From DAOTXN01 sp034435435 (GTDB lineage: Bacteria; Chloroflexota; Anaerolineae; S140-20): 64,000 bases of DNA. Positions within the stretch are counted from its first letter, which is position 1, and every line of letters starts with the position of its first letter. The translations under genes and the position numbers were made by a program. The stretch covers positions 1 through 64,000 of the forward strand of contig DAOTXN010000111.1 in the NCBI GenBank assembly GCA_034435435.1, given 5' to 3'. A model generated the notes under the pieces. The model was not told the origin of the DNA, searched no databases, and saw nothing but the letters and a program-made list of their open reading frames with translations. Shown one piece after another: positions 26,553 to 35,677 of this stretch.

Positions 26553-27818
26553 ATGAAACGGCTTGTTTTGTTCGTTTTACTCCTGGCGATGCTGTTCACG
26601 ACGACGCAGTGCGGGTCCAAAAAGGATGAGAAGAAAGGCGAGGCTCAGGAACTCGTCATTGGCCTGACCGTTTCTCAAACCGGCGCCCAAAACGTCGCCT
26701 CCAGCCGGCAGTACAATGGCTTCAAGCTGTGGATGGACCAGCTCAACGCCGCCGGTGGGATCGAGCTGAGCGACGGCACGCAGGTCACGTTCAAGGCAGT
26801 GTTTTACGACGACGAGAGCAACAAGGACCGCGTGCAAGAGCTGTATACCCGCCTGGCCACAGAGGACAACGCCGACTTTTTGATCAGCCCCTACTCCAGC
26901 GGCCTGACAGCGGCGGCGGCAGTCATCGCCGAGCAGTATGGCAAGGTGATGGTCACCACGGGCGCTGCCTCAGACTCGGCCTACAAGCAAGGTTACACGC
27001 GGGTTTTCCAGGCTTATACACCGGCCAGTCGCTATCTGACCGGGGCCGTGGACCTGCTGGCCCACGTGGACCCCAACGTCAAAAAGGTTGCCTTTGTGTA
27101 CGAAAACGACACGTTTTCGACCGACGTGGTGAACGCCGCCAAAGCGTATGCCGAATCCAAAGGCTACGAAGTGGTGCTCTTTGAAGGCTACGACTCGGCC
27201 ACCACAGACTTTGGCCCGTTTATCAACAAGATTTTGGATACCGGCGCGCAAGCCATCATGGGCGGCGGCCACTTTCAGGACGGCAGCACCTTTGCCCGGC
27301 AGATTCACGAAAAGAACGTGAATATCGTCTACTTTGCTCTGCTGGTCGCCCCGCCTGAACCCGACTTTGCCGACCTGGGCGACGCTGCGCTGGGCGTGGT
27401 GGGACCGAGTCAGTGGGAGCCGCTGGCCGCCTTTACGCCCGACTCGGCCAAAGCGGCCGGCCTGACGTGGTTCGGCGTGGAGGGCAAAGCGTTCGATGAG
27501 GCTTACCAGGCTGCCTTTGGCCAGGAACCCTCCTATCACTCGGCCGGCGGCTATGCGGCGGGTCTCATCCTGCAAAAGGCGATCATTGACGCCGACTCGG
27601 TGGACCCCGAGAAAGTCAAGGCGGCCATGGACAAAATGGATATTCTCACCTTTTACGGACGGGTCAAGTTTGACACCAGCGCCGAGGCCCACGGCCTGCA
27701 AATCGGCCACGAGATGGTCTACATCCAGTGGCAAAAGGACGCCAGCGGCAATCTGGTCAAGCAAGTCGTCTGGCCGTTGGAAGGCAAGACCGCCGACACA
27801 TTGTACCCCAAGCCCTAG
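26553..27818 (+). CDS. livK: Branched-chain amino acid/amide ABC transporter substrate-binding protein
   Basis: A 421-residue exported binding protein of the type I periplasmic-binding fold. The signal is short (about 2-19) and the cysteine at 20 lies in TTTQCGS, a lipobox with an unusual Q before the Cys, so lipid anchoring is probable but not certain. LVIGLTVSQTGAQNVASSR and GGFKLW-type elements, ISPYSSGLT and VAFVYENDTFS are family features. Many members bind branched-chain amino acids, amides, urea or aromatic acids; the ligand cannot be decided here. GGAGGAAG lies just before the ATG. The 269 bp in front hold no gene; a weak hairpin with a T-run near 26364-26401 may end the regulator transcript. 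Confidence 0.88.
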   Translation: MKRLVLFVLLLAMLFTTTQCGSKKDEKKGEAQELVIGLTVSQTGAQNVASSRQYNGFKLWMDQLNAAGGIELSDGTQVTFKAVFYDDESNKDRVQELYTRLATEDNADFLISPYSSGLTAAAAVIAEQYGKVMVTTGAASDSAYKQGYTRVFQAYTPASRYLTGAVDLLAHVDPNVKKVAFVYENDTFSTDVVNAAKAYAESKGYEVVLFEGYDSATTDFGPFINKILDTGAQAIMGGGHFQDGSTFARQIHEKNVNIVYFALLVAPPEPDFADLGDAALGVVGPSQWEPLAAFTPDSAKAAGLTWFGVEGKAFDEAYQAAFGQEPSYHSAGGYAAGLILQKAIIDADSVDPEKVKAAMDKMDILTFYGRVKFDTSAEAHGLQIGHEMVYIQWQKDASGNLVKQVVWPLEGKTADTLYPKP

Positions 27819-27820
27819 AA

Positions 27821-27900
27821 TTTTAGATTTTGGATTTTGGATTTCGGATTGGCTCCGGCCTTTCCGAATCCAAAATCCAAAATCGCCCATCCAGAATCGA
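27821..27900. repeat. Inverted 7-bp tandem repeat between livK and livH
   Basis: The left half has units TTTTAGA, TTTTGGA, TTTTGGA and TTTCGGA (27821-27848); the right half has GAATCCA, AAATCCA, AAATCGC and so on (27866-27900), reverse complementary to the left. Transcribed, it makes a long AU-rich hairpin, which could lower expression of the permease genes relative to the binding protein. Confidence 0.6.
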
Positions 27901-27913
27901 GGAGACGTGTATC

Positions 27914-28771
27914 GTGGATACCTTGCTTGCCTCTTTGTCCGACGGACTGTTGCTGGGGTTCGTGTACGGCATCGCGGCCATGGGGCTGTCGCTGATCTGG
28001 GGCGTGATGAACGTGATCAATCTGGCTCACGGCCCGGTCATTGCGCTGGGGATGTTTGGGGTTTATTACGCCTTTGAAGGTCCGGGCTTGAATCCCTACC
28101 TGACCCTGCCGCTGATTGCCGTCGGCGGGCTGTTGCTGGGCATCCTGATTTACGGAGTGGCCGTACATCGTGTGCTCAATGCGCCCCATCTGTCCACTCT
28201 GTTGGCGACCTTTTCGGTCAATATGATCATCATCGGGGTCGGCACGGCCGTTTTTACCGCTTCGCCGCGCAACGTGGACTTTTCGTTGGGTAGCGCCAAG
28301 CTGGGGCCGGTTACGTTGATCTGGACGCGCGTAGCGGCGGCCGGGGCGACCGTGCTGGTGACGGCCTTGTTGTATCTGTTCCTATACCGCACCCGGCCGG
28401 GCAAGTCGATTCGGGCGGTCGCCAACAACCGCGCCGCGGCCGAGTTGATGGGCATTCCCTCGGCGCGGGTGCTGGCCCTCAGCTTTGGATTAGGGACGAT
28501 GCTGGCGGTCATCGCCGGCGGGCTGATCGCCACCTTTTTTCCTTTCACCATCCTGGCCGGCGGCAGCTATGAGTTGAAAAGCTTTGTCATCTGCGTGCTG
28601 GGTGGGTTGGGTAATCCCTTGGGGGCGCTGGCCGGCGGATTGCTCTTGGGCGGGCTGGAAGGGATCATTCCCACTTTTATGGAGACGAGTTGGGTGCCCG
28701 TGCTGGAATTTGTTTTGTTCGTCATCATCCTGCTCGTGCGCCCGAGCGGCCTGTTGGGGAGCAAGACATGA
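27914..28771 (+). CDS. livH: Branched-chain amino acid ABC transporter permease LivH
   Basis: A 285-residue permease. GTG 27914 is chosen because CGAGGAGA lies about ten bases in front and the longer frame would start inside the repeat. Family motifs: GFVYGIAAMGLSLIWGVMNVINLAHG at the N-terminus (helices 1-2), RAVANNRAAAELMGI (the ATPase-coupling loop) near residue 165, and VICVLGGLGNPLGALAGG. About eight hydrophobic helices. The stop overlaps the livM start as ATGA. Confidence 0.92.
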   Translation: MDTLLASLSDGLLLGFVYGIAAMGLSLIWGVMNVINLAHGPVIALGMFGVYYAFEGPGLNPYLTLPLIAVGGLLLGILIYGVAVHRVLNAPHLSTLLATFSVNMIIIGVGTAVFTASPRNVDFSLGSAKLGPVTLIWTRVAAAGATVLVTALLYLFLYRTRPGKSIRAVANNRAAAELMGIPSARVLALSFGLGTMLAVIAGGLIATFFPFTILAGGSYELKSFVICVLGGLGNPLGALAGGLLLGGLEGIIPTFMETSWVPVLEFVLFVIILLVRPSGLLGSKT

Positions 28772-29775
28772 GCCAAGTCAAAGCCAAAACAAAGGTCAAG
28801 GTTTACGGCCGGCCGTGGCGCAACCCAGGGCTGTGGCTGGCGCTGGCGCTGACGTTGCTCTTGGGCTTGTGGCCGGTGGTCACGGGCAAGGCGGCCGACC
28901 GCGAGGTGGTCTTTACCATTATGCTCTCGGTGGCGCTGGCCTCCAGTCTGAACATCTTGCTCGGCTATACGGGTTACGTGAGCTTTGGTCACATTGTCTT
29001 TTTCGGCATCGGCGGTTACACAGGATTTTATCTGATCAGCAAACACGAGCTGCCGCTCTATGTGGCCGTGGCGGCCGGGGCGGTGAGCGCCGGTCTGCTG
29101 GCCTTTTTGCTGGGCCGGGCTATTCTGCGCCTGCGCGGGGCTTACTTTGCCCTGGCGACCATCGGCATCAACGCCGCTATGCTGGCCTTTATCAAGAACT
29201 TTGAGCCGTTCGGCGGGCCAACCGGCATGACGTTACACTTTTCGGTGTACCGATCTTATGGCGGGGCCAACCAGGCGCTATGGATGAGCTACGCCGCGCT
29301 GGTCGCCCTGACGCTGCTCGTTGTCGCCGTCAGTTACGTGGTGAAAACCTCTCGCTTTGGCCTGGGGTTGATGGCTATCCGCGAGAACGAGGACGCCGCC
29401 GAAGTGATGGGGGTGATCGCGCCGAGCGCCAAGACCTGGGCTTATGTCCTCTCGGCCATCTTTCCGGGCATGGTAGGTGTGCTCTTTTTCTTCAAGAACG
29501 GCAACATCGAGCCGGGCGACGCCTTCAAACTGCACCAATCTATTGAAACCATCGTCATGGTGATGCTGGGCGGCTATGGGACCGTGTTGGGACCGATTGT
29601 CGGCGCGACCGTTTATCAGCGTCTGCGGGGCATGTTGCTGGTCAGCTCGCTGTTCAAAAATATTCAACTGGCGGTGGCCGGGGCGTTGTTACTGCTCATC
29701 GTCCTGTTTGTGCCGGCCGGGCTGGTTGGCTGGGTGCGGGGGCGCTTTGCGCGACTGCGGGAGGTGCTGGAATGA
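28768..29775 (+). CDS. livM: Branched-chain amino acid ABC transporter permease LivM
   Basis: A 335-residue second permease. A basic N-terminus precedes about ten helices. Typical motifs are NILLGYTGYVSFGHIVFFGIG near residue 60, LRLRGAYFALATIGINAA near 125, and MAIRENEDAAEVMGV near 210 (coupling loop). ATGA overlaps join it to livH upstream and livG downstream, so the permeases and ATPase are translated together. Confidence 0.92.
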   Translation: MSQVKAKTKVKVYGRPWRNPGLWLALALTLLLGLWPVVTGKAADREVVFTIMLSVALASSLNILLGYTGYVSFGHIVFFGIGGYTGFYLISKHELPLYVAVAAGAVSAGLLAFLLGRAILRLRGAYFALATIGINAAMLAFIKNFEPFGGPTGMTLHFSVYRSYGGANQALWMSYAALVALTLLVVAVSYVVKTSRFGLGLMAIRENEDAAEVMGVIAPSAKTWAYVLSAIFPGMVGVLFFFKNGNIEPGDAFKLHQSIETIVMVMLGGYGTVLGPIVGATVYQRLRGMLLVSSLFKNIQLAVAGALLLLIVLFVPAGLVGWVRGRFARLREVLE

Positions 29776-30533
29776 CGACAGAACAGGCTATCCTGCAGGT
29801 ACAGCACGTTTCTAAAAACTTTGGCGGTCTGCAGGCGCTGTCCGACGTGTCCTTTGACCTGCCCCAAGGGCAAATCCTGGGGTTAATCGGTCCCAACGGC
29901 GCGGGCAAGACGACGTTGTTCAACGTCGTCAACGGGGTTTACGCTCCGCAAGAGGGACAGGTGGTCTTTCGCGGCCGGGACATCACCGGCTGGCGACCAT
30001 TTCATGTGGCGCGCATGGGCCTGGCCCGCACCCACCAAATCGTGCAGCCGTTGAACGAGCTGACCGTGCTGGAGAATGTGATGGCCGGGGCCTGTTTTGG
30101 GCACGAGCAGCGCCCGCTGGGCGAGGCGCAGCGCATCGCCGACGAGGTGTTGAACTTTGTTGGGCTGGCCGGACGGCGCGACGCTCTGGCTGCCAGCCTG
30201 AACGTGGCGCAAAAGAAACGCCTGGAGCTGGCCCGCGCGCTGGCTGCCCGGCCCTTTTTGCTCCTGCTGGACGAGGTGCTGGCCGGGCTAAACCCGTCCG
30301 AGATTGCCGAGATGGTACAGGTGGTGCGCAGAATCCGCGAACAAGGCGTGACCATTCTCATCATCGAGCATGTCATGCACGCGCTGATGAACGTGTCGGA
30401 CCGGGTGATCGTGCTGGACTATGGCCAGCAGATCGCCGAGGGGACGCCGGCAAAAGTGGCGAACGATCCGCGCGTGATCGAAGCTTATCTGGGCGATCCC
30501 AAGCTGGCCGAGCGGTTGATGGGTGGGGAGTGA
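29772..30533 (+). CDS. livG: Branched-chain amino acid ABC transporter ATPase LivG
   Basis: A 253-residue ATPase with Walker A GPNGAGKTT near residue 40 and Walker B LLLLDEVLAGLNP. The signature segment reads LNVAQKKRLELARAL rather than LSYGQQRRLEIARAL; the variant occurs in other Chloroflexota-like Liv systems as far as I recall, so I regard the protein as active. The LARTHQ insertion after the Q-loop region supports LivG rather than LivF. Overlaps both neighbours by a few bases. Confidence 0.9.
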   Translation: MTTEQAILQVQHVSKNFGGLQALSDVSFDLPQGQILGLIGPNGAGKTTLFNVVNGVYAPQEGQVVFRGRDITGWRPFHVARMGLARTHQIVQPLNELTVLENVMAGACFGHEQRPLGEAQRIADEVLNFVGLAGRRDALAASLNVAQKKRLELARALAARPFLLLLDEVLAGLNPSEIAEMVQVVRRIREQGVTILIIEHVMHALMNVSDRVIVLDYGQQIAEGTPAKVANDPRVIEAYLGDPKLAERLMGGE

Positions 30534-30535
30534 CA

Positions 30536-31240
30536 ATGTTAACAGTCCGAAATCTCTCGTCGGGTTACGGCGAATTGCAAATCTTGTGGGACGTGTCGCT
30601 CAAGCTAGAGCCGGGCCAGCTCACCGCGCTGGTCGGCTCGAATGGCGTGGGCAAGACCACCTTGCTGCGCACGGTGATGGGATTGGTCAAGCCGTGGCAG
30701 GGCGAGGTCCTCTTTGGCGAGCGCGACGTCACCCGTCTATCGCCCCACGCCAAAGCTGCTCAGGGGATCGCGCTGGTGCCCGAAGGTCGCCAGCTCTTTA
30801 CGGATATGAGCGTGTACGAGAACCTGGAAATGGGAGCTTTTACACCGCGGGCCTTGCCCAATATGAAAAAGAATCTGGCGTGGGTGTACGAGCTTTTTCC
30901 CCGCATGCGCGAGCGCGCTGCTCAAAAAGCAGGCACGCTGTCGGGCGGCGAGCAGCAAATGCTGGCCGTGGCTCGCGGCCTGATGGCCCAACCCGAAATT
31001 CTGATGTTCGACGAGCTTTCGTTGGGTCTGGCGCCGTTTCTGGTGCTCAATCTGTTTGAAATCCTGCAACGGCTCAAGTCTGAAGGGTTGACCATGCTGC
31101 TGGTCGAGCAGAACGTGCAGATGGCGCTGGCCGTGAGCGATTATGCCTACGTGCTGGCCCATGGGCGCATCGAGATGGAAGGCCCGTCGCGGGAAATCGC
31201 GCGCAATGAGCAAGTGCGCCGGGCCTACCTGGGCATCTAA
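30536..31240 (+). CDS. livF: Branched-chain amino acid ABC transporter ATPase LivF
   Basis: A 234-residue ATPase with Walker A GSNGVGKTT, signature LSGGEQQMLAVARGLM and Walker B ILMFDELSLGLAP. The segment LVPEGRQLFTDMSVYENLEMG is the LivF hallmark. I chose ATG 30536, five bases after GGGGAG; a GTG at 30530 that overlaps the livG stop is the alternative. It closes the Liv operon and is followed by a strong hairpin. Confidence 0.92.
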   Translation: MLTVRNLSSGYGELQILWDVSLKLEPGQLTALVGSNGVGKTTLLRTVMGLVKPWQGEVLFGERDVTRLSPHAKAAQGIALVPEGRQLFTDMSVYENLEMGAFTPRALPNMKKNLAWVYELFPRMRERAAQKAGTLSGGEQQMLAVARGLMAQPEILMFDELSLGLAPFLVLNLFEILQRLKSEGLTMLLVEQNVQMALAVSDYAYVLAHGRIEMEGPSREIARNEQVRRAYLGI

Positions 31241-31272
31241 AGTGACCGGCACTTCCCAAGTGCCGGTCACTT
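31240..31272. terminator. Hairpin between convergent genes
   Basis: Perfect 15-bp arms (AAGTGACCGGCACTT and its complement) with a 3-base loop start at the livF stop and end 4 bp before the end of the convergent permease gene. There is no T-run on either strand, yet placement suggests a bidirectional transcript end. Confidence 0.6.
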
Positions 31273-31276
31273 GCTG

Positions 31277-32509
31277 TTACTCCCACTGAAAGTAGCGAAA
31301 CGCCACGAACAAGCTTGCCACCAGCCAGCCGGACAACACCAGCACATTTACTGTCATTGGGAACAACTGGCTGGTCCCCGGCACCATAGCCTGGCGCAGC
31401 GCGTCGCCCAGGTAAGTGAGCGGCATCACTTTGACCACCGGTTGCAGCCAATCGGGTGCAAAGTCCACCGGCCAATAAACCCCCGACAGGAACATCATCG
31501 GGAATTGGAGCGCCTGCACGATGGCGTTGCCGGCGGCTTCGGTGCGGGCGAATGAGGCCACCAGGTAGCCCATAGCCGTGAATGTCAACCCGCCCAGCAG
31601 GATGAGGGCCGCCATCAGCGGGACCTGATTCCCGATCCGCACGTCGAACACCGCCCATCCTACGGCCAGGATGATAATAGTCTGGACAACGGCGATGACC
31701 AATCGCATCACCACCTGGCTCAGAACCAGCGTGCGACGCGGTAGGGGCGTGGCTCCCAGACGCTTGAGGATTTTGCGCTCGCGCAGGCTGACCAACGTAA
31801 GCGAGCCAAATAGCCCCAGTTGCATCAGCGACACGGCGACCATGCCGGGCACGAAAAAGTCAATGAAGCGAAAGTGCTCGGCGGTGGTGGACTGAAACTC
31901 TACGTTGATCAGCGGGGCTGACCCACTCAACTGGCGGTCGTAGGCGTCCAGCAGGCTAGAGAGAATGGATTGCACGATTTGAGCCGTGGTCGTCTGGCTG
32001 GCGTCATAGTGGACCACCACGCTCGCGGCCGCGCCGCCGCTTGACCCTGCTTCAACTTGTGCGCCAAACCCGGCCGGAAAAACGAGCACTGCGCGCCGGT
32101 CGCCGTCCTTGAGCTTGTCCATCTCGTCGTCCAGCGGGCCGCGCTGGATGTACAGCGGCAGCTCACCCGCCGGGACGTCCTCCGGCGCGCCGCCGGCGCT
32201 GCTCATGCCCGCCGATTGCATGGCCTGGAACCAGGGGCGGCACAGCGCGGCATCTTCGGCGCTGAGGGCCGGCTCGTCGTCGCCGTCGCGGTCGATCATC
32301 TCGAACATGCAAAAAAAGCCCAGCGCCGCCTGGTCGCTCTCGTCCTCCAACACCAGGCCCACCGAGTAGGCCCCAGAATCTTCGCTGGCAAAGAACACGC
32401 CAAAGATCAGGATGAACATAATCGGGAACACCAGCGTCCAAAACATCGCCATGCGGTCGCGCACGAATTCTTTGAAACTGGCGTTGAGCATAGACATAAA
32501 GGCTTTCAT
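31277..32509 (-). CDS. ABC-2 type exporter permease
   Basis: A 410-residue permease; the start at 32509 overlaps the ATPase stop as ATGA. One N-terminal helix (about 17-37, MFWTLVFPIMFILIFGVFF) is followed by a long external domain (about 40-225) and five to six helices, the layout of the ABC2_membrane_3 group. Inside are a RERKILKRLGATPLPRR coupling segment near residue 265 and QFPMMFLSGVYWPVD, both typical. With the upstream ATPase it makes a two-gene exporter, possibly for a drug, lipid or peptide. Confidence 0.88.
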   Translation of the reverse strand: MKAFMSMLNASFKEFVRDRMAMFWTLVFPIMFILIFGVFFASEDSGAYSVGLVLEDESDQAALGFFCMFEMIDRDGDDEPALSAEDAALCRPWFQAMQSAGMSSAGGAPEDVPAGELPLYIQRGPLDDEMDKLKDGDRRAVLVFPAGFGAQVEAGSSGGAAASVVVHYDASQTTTAQIVQSILSSLLDAYDRQLSGSAPLINVEFQSTTAEHFRFIDFFVPGMVAVSLMQLGLFGSLTLVSLRERKILKRLGATPLPRRTLVLSQVVMRLVIAVVQTIIILAVGWAVFDVRIGNQVPLMAALILLGGLTFTAMGYLVASFARTEAAGNAIVQALQFPMMFLSGVYWPVDFAPDWLQPVVKVMPLTYLGDALRQAMVPGTSQLFPMTVNVLVLSGWLVASLFVAFRYFQWE

Positions 32510-33426
32510 TCTCGGATCCTCCGCCCGGTCAGTTTGAGAAAGACATCTTCTAAAGTGGCGCGGCGCACGTGCAAGTCGTCCAGGGTGAGGCGTCTGGTTT
32601 TTCCCAGCTCGGTCAGCTCGCCCAAAGTCTGGGGCACCGCTCTGCTGTACAGGGTGATGGCTTTGCCGTCCTGACGCATGTGTGTCACGCCCGATAGCCC
32701 GGTCAGCCACTGCTCATCCACGTTCCCGCCGTTGAGGTCGAATTCAATCGCGCTCTCTTCGAAATGGGTGTTGATCAGCGCGTCAGGCGTGTCCAGAGCG
32801 ATAATGTGACCCTGGTCGATCACCGCAACGCGATTGCACAGCCGCTGCGCTTCTTCCATGTAGTGAGTGGTGAGGAACACCGTCGTACCTTCGCTGCTGA
32901 CTTGCTGGATCACGTCCCAAATCTTGCGCCGGGCCTGGGGGTCCAGGCCGGTGGTCGGCTCGTCCAGAAAGATGATGTCGGGCTGGTTGACCAGCGCCAG
33001 GGCCATTGACAGGCGCTGCTGCTGCCCGCCCGACAGGTCTTTGCTGCGCGTCTTTTCCTTCTCGCGCAGGTCGACGGCGTCGATGATATAGTCGGTGTCG
33101 TTGACCGGGCCGGGGTAAAAGCTGCGAAAGAGGTCGATGATCTCGCGCACGCTGAGCAGGGGATAGAGCGACGTGGTTTGTAGTTGCACCCCGATGCGCA
33201 CTTTGATCTTTCCGGCCTCTTTGCGCACGTCCATCCCCAGCACCGTCACCGCGCCGCTGTCGGCCACGCGCAAGCCTTCGACAATCTCGACCGTGGTGGT
33301 CTTGCCCGCCCCATTGGGGCCGAGCATCCCAAAGACTTCACCCTGCTGCACCGAGAAACTGATACCGTCCACGGCCTTGGTCTCGCCGTAATATTTGCGC
33401 AGGTCTTTAACTTCGATTGCGTCCAT
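32506..33426 (-). CDS. ABC-2 type exporter ATPase
   Basis: A 306-residue ATPase of the DrrA/CcmA-like group. Walker A GPNGAGKTTT, signature LSGGQQQRLSMALAL, Walker B IIFLDEPTTGLDP, and a C-terminal regulatory tail of about 80 residues as in daunorubicin-type exporters. The ATG at 33426 has a strong GGAGAGGT ribosome site; the upstream extension is not supported. It is translated together with the permease that follows. Confidence 0.92.
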   Translation of the reverse strand: MDAIEVKDLRKYYGETKAVDGISFSVQQGEVFGMLGPNGAGKTTTVEIVEGLRVADSGAVTVLGMDVRKEAGKIKVRIGVQLQTTSLYPLLSVREIIDLFRSFYPGPVNDTDYIIDAVDLREKEKTRSKDLSGGQQQRLSMALALVNQPDIIFLDEPTTGLDPQARRKIWDVIQQVSSEGTTVFLTTHYMEEAQRLCNRVAVIDQGHIIALDTPDALINTHFEESAIEFDLNGGNVDEQWLTGLSGVTHMRQDGKAITLYSRAVPQTLGELTELGKTRRLTLDDLHVRRATLEDVFLKLTGRRIRE

Positions 33427-33619
33427 TACCTCTCCTTCCTGAACACGAATAGCGCGAATGAGACACGAATGATATGAATGGCGCAAAATCTGGTTCCCAT
33501 TCCAAATACGAGCATTCCCCCCGTCAGGTTGCATGGATAGAAAACACACTTGATTATATCTGATGGATCGTCTGTTGGGCGACACGGCGCTGACGGCCTG
33601 CTGATTTTGTCACGCTGCG

Positions 33620-33647
33620 TTGACGAAAGCGCAAAAACGGGTATCAT
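33620..33647 (+). promoter_or_regulatory. Predicted promoter of the amidase gene
   Basis: TTGACG and TATCAT with 16-bp spacing, 21 bp before the ATG and in front of a CAGGAG ribosome site. The rest of the 242-bp gap (33427-33619) contains short degenerate repeats of an ACACGAATG word and no gene. Confidence 0.5.
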
Positions 33648-33668
33648 ATCCTATCAGGAGATGCGAGA

Positions 33669-34574
33669 ATGCAGGATTCGTTCGATTTTTTGCGCCGCCG
33701 GTGGGTTGAGGCCGGACAAAGCACGGCCCGGTTTGTGATCCTGACGTGCAGCATTGGACTGGCGGCGATGTTTGGCGCGGCGCAGATGGGCTATGGTCGG
33801 GCGGCTCCTCCACCCGCGAATCCACCGCCCACGGCGCAGACGCGACAGATTACACCTCCGGATGACTCGTCGCCCACGCCTGCGCCATCGCCGCCGGCCG
33901 AGCCGACTCGAGTGAATCTTGAACCTTCAGGCTCGGCGCAGGCTCAGAACCAGCCCACACCGACCCTTGCTCCATCGCCCACTCCTACCCCGGCGATCCC
34001 GCGCATCGGCATCGTCGCCGGGCACTGGTGGCTGGGCGAGGGCGGGCAGCAGTCACTAGACGTGGGTGCGGTGTGCGACGAAGGCACACCCAGCCAATTG
34101 ACCGAGGTCGAGATCAACAAGGACGTGGCCGAGCGGGTGGTAACAGAGCTGCGGCGGGCCGGTTATCAGGTTGATTTCTTGCAAGAGTGGGATGACCGGC
34201 TGCCGGGTTATGGGGCCGACGTGTTGGTATCCATTCACGCCGACGCTTGCACATACCCCGAGGCGACGGGCTTCAAAGTTGCCCGCGTAGTGGATAGCCA
34301 CGTGCCCGAAATCGAAGACCGGCTGGTGGCCTGTTTGGTGGAACACTATGGACGCCGCACCGGATTGCCCTTTCACGAGGGCAGCATCACGCACGATATG
34401 ACGCAATATCACACTTTTTACGAGATCGACCCCAACACGCCGGGCGCGATTATCGAGACCGGGTTTATGGCGGCAGACCGCTGGCTGCTGACTCAACGCG
34501 CCGATTTGGTGGCCCAAGGCATCATCGATGGCATTCTGTGCTTCCTGGAGGGCGAAGGAAGAATATCAAGGTGA
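33669..34574 (+). CDS. N-acetylmuramoyl-L-alanine amidase (amidase_3-like), membrane anchored
   Basis: A 301-residue protein with one N-terminal anchor (about 22-42), a Pro/Thr linker (about 45-110) and a C-terminal domain (112-298) resembling zinc amidases that cut the muramyl-peptide bond of peptidoglycan. Candidate zinc and catalytic residues: H in AGHWWLGE, E in LTEVEINKDVAERVV, H in SIHADA and E in AIIETGFM. The first loop is longer than usual and the GHGG motif reads GHWW. The L,D-transpeptidase gene follows 6 bp later, so both are probably one transcript working on the wall. Confidence 0.72.
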   Translation: MQDSFDFLRRRWVEAGQSTARFVILTCSIGLAAMFGAAQMGYGRAAPPPANPPPTAQTRQITPPDDSSPTPAPSPPAEPTRVNLEPSGSAQAQNQPTPTLAPSPTPTPAIPRIGIVAGHWWLGEGGQQSLDVGAVCDEGTPSQLTEVEINKDVAERVVTELRRAGYQVDFLQEWDDRLPGYGADVLVSIHADACTYPEATGFKVARVVDSHVPEIEDRLVACLVEHYGRRTGLPFHEGSITHDMTQYHTFYEIDPNTPGAIIETGFMAADRWLLTQRADLVAQGIIDGILCFLEGEGRISR

Positions 34575-34580
34575 GACAGA

Positions 34581-35606
34581 ATGAACTGGATCGGTGATGC
34601 CGGACGCCAGGCTCAACTGGCTGATTTGTTACGGCAAGGCAAGGCTGCCGCCCAGGCCGGGAAAAAGGCCGAAGCGCGTTACCACTTTCGAATGGCGCTC
34701 GAGCTGGCCCCCGACCACCCTGAAGCGCTGCTCTGGTTGGCCTTTTTGTTCGGTGGAGGTCGTCCCAGTCTGGCTTATCTGGCGCGGCTGTTAGAGGTGG
34801 ATCCGTCTAACCAACGCGCCCGGGCCGCCATCCGCTGGGCGCGGTCGCGGGTCAGGTCGCAGCCCATTCCATCTCAGAGTTGGCCGTCGGTGCAGGCAAG
34901 GCGGAGTCGGCGCGGAGCCTGGGCGACGGTGATGGGCCTGATATTGATTCTGGTCAGTGGGTGGGTGACGGTGGCCTTTGCCCAGGGCGCTTTGAGCTTG
35001 CCTTTCGATAACCCCACCCGGGCGTTGCTCGTCGCGTGGGCGCCCAAAGATACGGCCACGCCGTCTCCCACGCCGTCGGCTACCGCCACGGCAACTGTCA
35101 CTTTTACGCCGACTCCCACGCTGACCGCAACGGCGACATCAACCGACACTCCCACACCAACTGCCACCGCAACGGCGACGCCAACCGACACTCTCACGCC
35201 AACCGCTACGGCGACCCCTACCACAGCGCCGCAGCCGGCCGCTTCGCTGGACGACACGCGCTGGATCGACGTGAACTTGACGCACCAACGGCTGGTGGCT
35301 TATGAGGGAGAGACGCCGGTGCGTACGGTCATCGTCTCAACCGGGTTGCCGCGCACCCCCACCGTCACCGGGCGCTTCAAAATCTACGTCAAGTACAAGT
35401 CGGCGCCGATGTCCGGGCCGGGTTATTATTTGGCTAACGTGCCATACATCATGTACTTTTATGGGGGCTATGGGCTGCACGGGACCTACTGGCACACCAA
35501 TTTCGGTCAACCGATGAGCCACGGCTGCGTAAACCTGCCCACGCCAGAGGCAGAGTGGTTATATAACTGGGCCAGTGTCGGCACGCTGGTGGTCATTCAT
35601 TATTAG
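34581..35606 (+). CDS. L,D-transpeptidase with TPR-like N-terminus
   Basis: A 341-residue protein. Residues 5-90 look like a cytoplasmic TPR pair (YHFRMALELAPDHPEALLWLAFLF), then a membrane helix (about 112-134), a Thr/Pro/Ala linker made of TPTPTAT-type repeats (about 150-212), and a YkuD domain with the catalytic motif SHGCVNL, Cys at 316, and an H-G-T-Y-W strand before it. L,D-transpeptidases make 3-3 peptidoglycan cross-links or attach proteins. Its presence implies a peptidoglycan-containing wall. The linker DNA (about 35040-35225) is a degenerate tandem repeat. Confidence 0.85.
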   Translation: MNWIGDAGRQAQLADLLRQGKAAAQAGKKAEARYHFRMALELAPDHPEALLWLAFLFGGGRPSLAYLARLLEVDPSNQRARAAIRWARSRVRSQPIPSQSWPSVQARRSRRGAWATVMGLILILVSGWVTVAFAQGALSLPFDNPTRALLVAWAPKDTATPSPTPSATATATVTFTPTPTLTATATSTDTPTPTATATATPTDTLTPTATATPTTAPQPAASLDDTRWIDVNLTHQRLVAYEGETPVRTVIVSTGLPRTPTVTGRFKIYVKYKSAPMSGPGYYLANVPYIMYFYGGYGLHGTYWHTNFGQPMSHGCVNLPTPEAEWLYNWASVGTLVVIHY

Positions 35607-35657
35607 AGATTGGGGATTGGATAGCGGCGAACAGCCGATCACCCATATCCAATCTCT
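35605..35657. repeat. Inverted repeat with 7-bp units after the transpeptidase gene
   Basis: AGAGATT, GGGGATT and GGATAGC units, with complementary ATATCCAATCTCT words 25-35 bp later, form a hairpin between two same-strand genes. It may terminate or protect the upstream transcript. Confidence 0.45.
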
Positions 35658-35677
35658 ACCGATGGAGGAACGATAGG

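Noticed and set aside
27830..27913. Longer N-terminus for livH starting in the repeat
   Set aside because: It would encode a repeat-derived peptide unlike the family, and a GTG with a good ribosome site lies at 27914.
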